Of a stretch of 64,000 nt of DNA, positions 58,441 to 64,000 are shown one piece after another. Where the stretch lies: positions 1 to 64,000 of the forward strand of contig JAILGH010000012.1 in the NCBI GenBank assembly GCA_024697025.1, read 5' to 3'. Below the pieces are notes generated by a model. It was not told the DNA's origin. It saw nothing but the letters and a program-made list of their open reading frames with translations, and searched no databases. Both the position numbers and the translations under genes were made by a program. Source of the DNA: Pseudobutyrivibrio sp. (GTDB lineage: Bacteria > Bacillota > Clostridia > Lachnospirales > Lachnospiraceae). Positions within the stretch are counted from its first letter, which is position 1, and the number at the start of each line of letters is the position of its first letter.

Positions 58441-59277
58441 TTAGACGACCATAATTACTCCGCCATCGCTTGCGTACATTGTACTAACGCCTCTTGTGTC
58501 CACAATAAAGATGTCTTTGAACTTGGCCATCGACTCCATTTTTTTCTTTAATGATAGAGCACGTTCAGGACAGTTGCAATGAGAAATCGCAAGAATTTTC
58601 TCCTCACAGTTAGAGGTAACCTCCATAACGCACTTGGTCATTTTATCAAGAGCCTGGGCCATACCTCTTCCCTTGGCAAGCTGCTGTACATTGCCTTCAT
58701 CTGTTGAACCCATAACTGGCTTGATGTTTAAGGTACCGGCAATTGCTGCCTTTATATTTGAAAGACGTCCTGATTTTCTGAATGTTTCAAGAGTTTCAAG
58801 AACAAAGAATGTATGCTGCTCTGCTATATAACTATCAACAGCTGCAACAACCTCTTCAAAAGACATGCCTGCGTTTTCGCATTCTGCTATTTTTATGGCG
58901 ATAAGAGTCTCGCCAATTGATGCTGACTTGGAATCAAAAATATGGATATTCTTAGAAGAGTCCTCTTCCTCGTATAAATCCTTTGCTAGGCAGGCACTAT
59001 TATATGAACCAGAAAGCTGTGCTGAAAGTGTAACTACATAAATGTTATCCGCAGCACAATCAAGCTCTAACATATATGCATTTGGTGATGGACATGCTGA
59101 CTTAGGAGCAGTCTTAGACTCTTCAACCTTCTTTAAAAAACTTGCCTGATCAAAGGTCTCATCATCAATAATCATTTCGCCCTCTACCTCAAGAGTAAGT
59201 GGTACATTGACAAAATGACCGTCATTTTTCATATCCTCTGTGAGCTCTCCGCAACTATCTACTATAATCTTATACAT
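58441..59277 (-). CDS. DegV family protein
   Basis: MYKIIVDSCGELTEDM...TSACPSPNAYM-like APKSACPSPNAYML; FVLETLETFRKSGRLSNIKAAIAGTLNIKPVM. Confidence 0.92.
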   Translation of the reverse strand: MYKIIVDSCGELTEDMKNDGHFVNVPLTLEVEGEMIIDDETFDQASFLKKVEESKTAPKSACPSPNAYMLELDCAADNIYVVTLSAQLSGSYNSACLAKDLYEEEDSSKNIHIFDSKSASIGETLIAIKIAECENAGMSFEEVVAAVDSYIAEQHTFFVLETLETFRKSGRLSNIKAAIAGTLNIKPVMGSTDEGNVQQLAKGRGMAQALDKMTKCVMEVTSNCEEKILAISHCNCPERALSLKKKMESMAKFKDIFIVDTRGVSTMYASDGGVIMVV

Positions 59278-59374
59278 GCTATTGGTATTCCTCCGTATTA
59301 CTAACAGATACATATTACCACCAAACCAATAGCACGTAAATAGTTTTTATTATCCCGTCACATAGTTTTCAAAA

Positions 59375-60586
59375 CTACTTCCATTGAACCGTAAATACAT
59401 TTGCATCTTCATCCAATAAGTAGTTGATATCTCCCATTCCATTGCAGTAATCAGAGATATGTCTTTCATCAAAGAAATAGTATATAACTCTGTTATATAA
59501 GTCAGAGCTGCTAAATTTAAGGGAGATTTCATCCTCGCCAGCATAGAATGATTCAGCTAGGCGATTACCTATAGCGTCCACACCGAACCAGTCGTAATAT
59601 AATCCCTTGTGAACATAATAATTGTCTGCATTAGACAAACATTCTGGCACCTCAAAGGAAGATGTAATCACATGATTCTGACTGATTTCCTCTGTGGTCA
59701 TTGCAAAGTTAGCATAGTTAATACGCTTTACAGTATCGTTATTCATATTAAGGTACTTACTGTTACCCCAAGTAACATCCATGTAATAGTAAGCACCGTC
59801 CAAATAAACTAAGTTCCATGCGTGCTGCTCACCGTTAGCAGTTCCGATTATTATGGTACTTTGAATGCCAAGTTTGTCTAACATATACCAGGCAGCATCT
59901 GAATAGCCCTGACATACTGTTCTCCTATTTAAAAATGCGCTTATGATATTTTGATTGTCCTCGGCATCACTGTCGTAATCCACATTATTAATTAATGTCT
60001 CAAAGACATAAAGCGCCTTGTCAAAGTCACTGGCATCAGGACTAATTCCGCTGAGCCATTCATCTACAACTGCATCAACTGCAGCCTGGTCCACATCCCG
60101 CTGCTCTTTGGACCTTGTGTATTTAGGCTCAAACTCTAGGCCAATCACCTTGTCTTCAATGGAAAATGTGTTGTACTGGTATCCGCTTATCCAAAACAAA
60201 TTACCATAATCAGCCATAACTGCCTCATAGGCATTGGCAAGAACCTCTTCATCCTTGGTGAAAAGCGTAATCTTGTCCTTATGCTGAATGATACAATCAT
60301 ATAATTGGTCATAGGTCTTTTGCTCTTCTGGACTAATATGTTGGTAGGCATACTTGTCAAAGGATACCCCCTCAACAGTATAAGGCTCCACGAAGGCATT
60401 TTGCTCAATTTCACCACTGTACCATTCTTTTACTTCATCTACACTTCTACACTCAAATAAGCCCTCCAAATTGAAGTTGCCCCTATTACTATTAAGTAAA
60501 AGGCTAACTCCAAGACAAAGAGCACTGAGTAAAAGTAAAGCTCCTATTAAGTTTAAAACAAGTCGTATGAGTTTCTTCAATAACAT
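59375..60586 (-). CDS. Transglutaminase-like domain protein, membrane-anchored/secreted
   Basis: N-terminal TM; NRRTVCQGYSDAAWYML; GEQHAWNLVYLDGAYYYMDVTWG. Confidence 0.88.
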   Translation of the reverse strand: MLLKKLIRLVLNLIGALLLLSALCLGVSLLLNSNRGNFNLEGLFECRSVDEVKEWYSGEIEQNAFVEPYTVEGVSFDKYAYQHISPEEQKTYDQLYDCIIQHKDKITLFTKDEEVLANAYEAVMADYGNLFWISGYQYNTFSIEDKVIGLEFEPKYTRSKEQRDVDQAAVDAVVDEWLSGISPDASDFDKALYVFETLINNVDYDSDAEDNQNIISAFLNRRTVCQGYSDAAWYMLDKLGIQSTIIIGTANGEQHAWNLVYLDGAYYYMDVTWGNSKYLNMNNDTVKRINYANFAMTTEEISQNHVITSSFEVPECLSNADNYYVHKGLYYDWFGVDAIGNRLAESFYAGEDEISLKFSSSDLYNRVIYYFFDERHISDYCNGMGDINYLLDEDANVFTVQWK

Positions 60587-60781
60587 TACCTCTTTTATAA
60601 TCTAAAATGAGGCAGCGTAATATTAATTACGCTGCCTCTCCCCTTAATCATATCTTTGTATTGCCTAAAGCCCGTTTTTCATAACAAAACCAAAGGTACC
60701 CCAAAATAATGATTAACTGTGGTGCTGAATAACGTTCGTCTTCATAACACTCACAAGCTAAGCCCTGCTTAACCCTGAATA

Positions 60782-60985
60782 TTAGCTAACAACTGTAACG
60801 TTAACAGCCTGTGGTCCCTTCGCCCCGTCGGTTACTTCATACTCAACTGTAGCACCCTCTTCAAGAGTCTTAAATCCCTCTGAGTTGATGCCGCTGAAGT
60901 GAACGAATACATCGTTTCCAGCTTCGTCTGAGATAAATCCGTAGCCCTTTGAATTGTTGAACCACTTAACTGTACCTTTGCTCAT
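60782..60985 (-). CDS. Cold shock domain protein
   Basis: [33 protein letters not shown]. Confidence 0.96.
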   Translation of the reverse strand: MSKGTVKWFNNSKGYGFISDEAGNDVFVHFSGINSEGFKTLEEGATVEYEVTDGAKGPQAVNVTVVS

Positions 60986-61144
60986 GCTAAGTACCTCCAA
61001 TATATTAATTGCCGGGCTTATGCCCAACTACGTTAAGTTTAACAGAACACTTTTTCAAAGTAAAGAAATTGTACTAACATTTTGAACATATTTTTAATTT
61101 TGTTACTTATTACCTATTTTGGGCTTTGAAATGCACTATTTTGA

Positions 61145-62644
61145 CTAATTGACAGCGACTTTCTCTGGTAAAAGGCCCGTAGTTCTAAGCATAATCTTTG
61201 GGCCACCCTTTTTCTCTATATAATCCTCTGTAATTATGACTTGGCCAATGTTCTCATCCTTTGGAATCTCGTACATAATATCAAGCATAAACTCTTCTAT
61301 TATAGAACGAAGTCCACGAGCGCCAAGCTTCTTATCCAAGGCCTTTCTTGCGATTGCATGCAATGCCCCATCGTCAAATTCAAGCTTCACCTCGTCAAGC
61401 TCAAGAAGCTTCTCGTACTGCTTTGTGATAGCGTTCTTAGGCTCCTTAAGAATTCGAACCAACATATCCTCATCAAGCATTTCTGTTGCAAATACGATAG
61501 GAAGACGACCGATAAACTCTGGTATCATACCAAACTCTCTAAGGTCTTCCACTGTAACCTTCTGAAGGATATTTCTGTCCTCATCATACTTGTCCTTTAA
61601 ATCCGCCATAAATCCCATTGATGAATGTTTATTAAGTCTAGCCTTAATAATTTCATCCATTGATGGGAATGCACCACCGCAGATAAATAGGATATTTCTT
61701 GTATTGATAGTTGTGGTTGGAACCATTGCATTCTTGCTAGATGCCCCAACAGGAACTTCCACATCTGCTCCCTCTAAGAGCTTAAGCATACCCTGCTGAA
61801 CTGATTCGCCACTAACATCGCGCTGATTGGTGTTTTTCTTCTTGGCAAGCTTATCAATCTCATCGATAAAGATGATACCCTGCTGGCATCTTTCAACATC
61901 GTTACCAGCTGCTGCAAGAAGTTTGCTTACTACTGACTCAATATCATCGCCAATATAGCCGGCCTCTGTAAGGGATGTTGCATCTGTAATTGCAAGAGGC
62001 ACATCCAAAAGTCTCGCCAAAGTACGTACCAGATACGTCTTACCTGAACCTGTTGGTCCAAGCATAAGCATGTTGGACTTTTCGATTTCAATATCATCCA
62101 TCGTGCCTGTAGCCACACGCTTGTAGTGATTGTAAACAGCTACTGACATAACCTTTTTAGCATAATCCTGACCTACAACATACTCATCAAGCATAGCCTT
62201 AATCTTGTGAGGTGGAATGATGTTGTTAATATCAATTGCAGGTGCCTCCTTTGGCTCTTTTTCCTTTGCTGTTGCTGGTCCATGAGCGTTCTTAATCTTT
62301 GGTCCCTCACCAAATAGAGAGCCAAGATTCAAAAAGCTGATATTTGGCATCTTGGACATATCCATATCACTCTTGGAATTGTCTCCTCCACCAAATCCAA
62401 AATTACCCATGGAATCAAATGTACGCTGTAAGCAATCCTTGCACACGCTCATACCAGGTGCAAGCCTTACAAGTGGACCTGCCATATCCTCTGGACGATG
62501 ACAGATATAACAAAACTCCGTTGTATGTTTATCATCCTTGTTTTCTTCTTTTGTTTCTTTTTTAACTTCGTCGAGAATATCATCAGCGGCATCTAAATCA
62601 AAGATGTCTTCTGGATCTACTTCTCTAAAATCTTGATCTGACAT
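61145..62644 (-). CDS. clpX: ClpX-like AAA+ ATPase
   Basis: CYICHRP...CKDCLQ zinc finger; MLGPTGSGKTYLVRTLA; FIDEIDKLAKK; EFIGRLPIVF; SMGFMADL at the IGF-loop position. Confidence 0.93.
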   Translation of the reverse strand: MSDQDFREVDPEDIFDLDAADDILDEVKKETKEENKDDKHTTEFCYICHRPEDMAGPLVRLAPGMSVCKDCLQRTFDSMGNFGFGGGDNSKSDMDMSKMPNISFLNLGSLFGEGPKIKNAHGPATAKEKEPKEAPAIDINNIIPPHKIKAMLDEYVVGQDYAKKVMSVAVYNHYKRVATGTMDDIEIEKSNMLMLGPTGSGKTYLVRTLARLLDVPLAITDATSLTEAGYIGDDIESVVSKLLAAAGNDVERCQQGIIFIDEIDKLAKKKNTNQRDVSGESVQQGMLKLLEGADVEVPVGASSKNAMVPTTTINTRNILFICGGAFPSMDEIIKARLNKHSSMGFMADLKDKYDEDRNILQKVTVEDLREFGMIPEFIGRLPIVFATEMLDEDMLVRILKEPKNAITKQYEKLLELDEVKLEFDDGALHAIARKALDKKLGARGLRSIIEEFMLDIMYEIPKDENIGQVIITEDYIEKKGGPKIMLRTTGLLPEKVAVN

Positions 62645-62653
62645 AACTAACTC

Positions 62654-63631
62654 CTACTGAATCAATCTAAAAACTGCATTATAGTATTCCACTATGATGT
62701 CATCTACTGCGTTAAATATCTCATGCTTGCTACCCTCAAATCTGCGAAGCTGGCAATCCTTAACTAGCCTACTAAAGGCGTTTTGCGCCGATGCAGTAAC
62801 AAGGGTATCTAGAGATGCTTGCATTATTATAACAGGAATATCTATTAAACTGGCATTTTTTAGAATTTTTTTAGAAACATTAATTGCTTCCCTAGACCAC
62901 CCAAAAGTAGCTCCGTTAGTGCGATAATGTGGCTCCCGCTCTCTTTCGTTGTAGTGATAAGTGTACCTAGCTTTCGACAAGCAAGAGCATCTAGGGTACT
63001 TAAATGTGTGGTCATATTCGTGATGACCTGGCAAATATCTAGTCTTTAGCGAAGGTAAATAGGAAGCAAGTCCCAGCAACTTCACCAAAAACTTATTAGT
63101 ATCCCCAGTAGAAAGCTCAATCATAGGTGAAGAAAGAATCGCCTTCTCAAAAACATGTGGATACTGCTCCAAGTAAAGGGCACCGATACCTCCGCCCATA
63201 GAATGTCCAAAGAGAATCAAATGCTCAGTGGCACTCTCTGGAATAACCACCTTTTCTATGAATTCATTAAAATCTAAAACGTAGTCCTCGAAATGGTTTA
63301 CGTGGACTTTGCATAAATCATCCACCTGACGGTCAGACAACCCGTGGCCCCTGTGATCCACAATAAATACCGAGTATCCCATCTGATAGAAATAGTACAT
63401 GGTCTCTGCATATTTGGTAGTAAACTCACAGTAACCGTGACAAATAACGATAGATGCCTTTTCTTCTGGGTTGAGCATCATCTGATAGTGAAGTTTTAAA
63501 TCATCTCTTGTCTTAAAATATCCTTCTTTTGAATTGTTTTTGATAAAAGGTAGGACCTTGCTTTCCATAGCCTCAGCAAAGTCCTGTTCCTTTATAAATA
63601 TGTCTTCGAATTTATTCATGTCTAATCCCAT
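62654..63631 (-). CDS. Alpha/beta hydrolase (monoacylglycerol-lipase-like)
   Basis: VICHGYCEFTTKYAETMYYF; VDHRGHGLSDR; LFGHSMGGGIGALYLEQYP. Confidence 0.92.
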   Translation of the reverse strand: MGLDMNKFEDIFIKEQDFAEAMESKVLPFIKNNSKEGYFKTRDDLKLHYQMMLNPEEKASIVICHGYCEFTTKYAETMYYFYQMGYSVFIVDHRGHGLSDRQVDDLCKVHVNHFEDYVLDFNEFIEKVVIPESATEHLILFGHSMGGGIGALYLEQYPHVFEKAILSSPMIELSTGDTNKFLVKLLGLASYLPSLKTRYLPGHHEYDHTFKYPRCSCLSKARYTYHYNEREREPHYRTNGATFGWSREAINVSKKILKNASLIDIPVIIMQASLDTLVTASAQNAFSRLVKDCQLRRFEGSKHEIFNAVDDIIVEYYNAVFRLIQ

Positions 63632-64000
63632 TCGTAGCTGTTAACTATCTCAAGTGCCTGATCGGGATAATTGGTGATGATTCCATCTAATCCCATATCG
63701 CAGGCCATCTTCATATACTGCTTTGAATTAACTGTCCATGTATTTATCTTTAGGCCATATTCATGGCACTTCTCAACGTAGTTTGGATACTGTACGTTGT
63801 AAAGGGCTGGATGCAAAGCCTCCACTCCGTGGTCCCTTCCATATTCTGGCATATTAAGCGTGCCATCCATGTAAAGGAAGCCAGTACGAGCCTCTGGGTC
63901 CAGTTCCTTTATTTTCATGATGCTATAGTGATTGAAAGATGAGTATAACACTCTGTCTTCCATGTCAAATTCCTTGGTCATGGCAATGATATCCTTTTCG
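63622..64000 (-). CDS. Glycerophosphodiester phosphodiesterase-like protein, C-terminal part; continues past window edge
   Basis: GLKINTWTVNSKQYMKMACDMGLDGIITNYPDQAL; frame stays open to the window end (EKDIIAMTKEF). Confidence 0.85.
   Translation of the reverse strand, partial: EKDIIAMTKEFDMEDRVLYSSFNHYSIMKIKELDPEARTGFLYMDGTLNMPEYGRDHGVEALHPALYNVQYPNYVEKCHEYGLKINTWTVNSKQYMKMACDMGLDGIITNYPDQALEIVNSYEWD

Overview
64 kb of a low-GC Firmicutes chromosome, probably Lachnospiraceae (Butyrivibrio/Pseudobutyrivibrio-like; inferred from protein character only). I saw no IS elements, rRNA or CRISPR arrays. (1) ~1-30.5 kb is a catabolic island. It runs from a C-glycoside-deglycosidase-like triad at the left edge (sugar isomerase/epimerase cut by the window edge, DUF6379-like beta subunit, Gfo/Idh/MocA oxidoreductase) through a FrdA-like flavoprotein, a NuoF-like Fe-S protein lacking the FMN/NADH domain, a NuoG-GltD hybrid, a flavodoxin-like protein with a zinc ribbon, an Opp-type ABC importer, an AraC-GH39 fusion, two MFS transporters, ThuA, a 2-hydroxyacid dehydrogenase, a class II aldolase, an Fe-ADH, an OYE/2,4-dienoyl-CoA-reductase-like enzyme and an FGGY kinase, to a PRD regulator coupled to a DUF35/thiolase/ACP module. 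(2) ~31.4-34.5 kb is a feo iron-uptake locus, including a 45-aa Cys-rich ORF missing from the ORF track. (3) ~34.7-44.3 kb holds carbamate kinase and an amine/imine oxidation locus (HcnABC-like dehydrogenase, BFD, RidA, ornithine-cyclodeaminase-like, permease, PII-like) with a divergent LysR gene. (4) ~48.3-51.9 kb carries two near-identical outward-facing tRNA-Gly(GCC) genes flanking a 3-kb secreted-protein cassette; each is followed by a mirrored palindromic array built on the tRNA 3' end. (5) ~52-64 kb is mostly housekeeping (MCP, EamA, MATE, J-domain, FolC, DegV, transglutaminase, CSP, ClpX, hydrolase, GDPD). The best candidates for something undescribed are the polyphenol/C-glycoside island with its reductase and thiolase-ACP modules, the three-half-site operator shared by two of its promoters, and the mirrored tRNA-Gly palindrome arrays.
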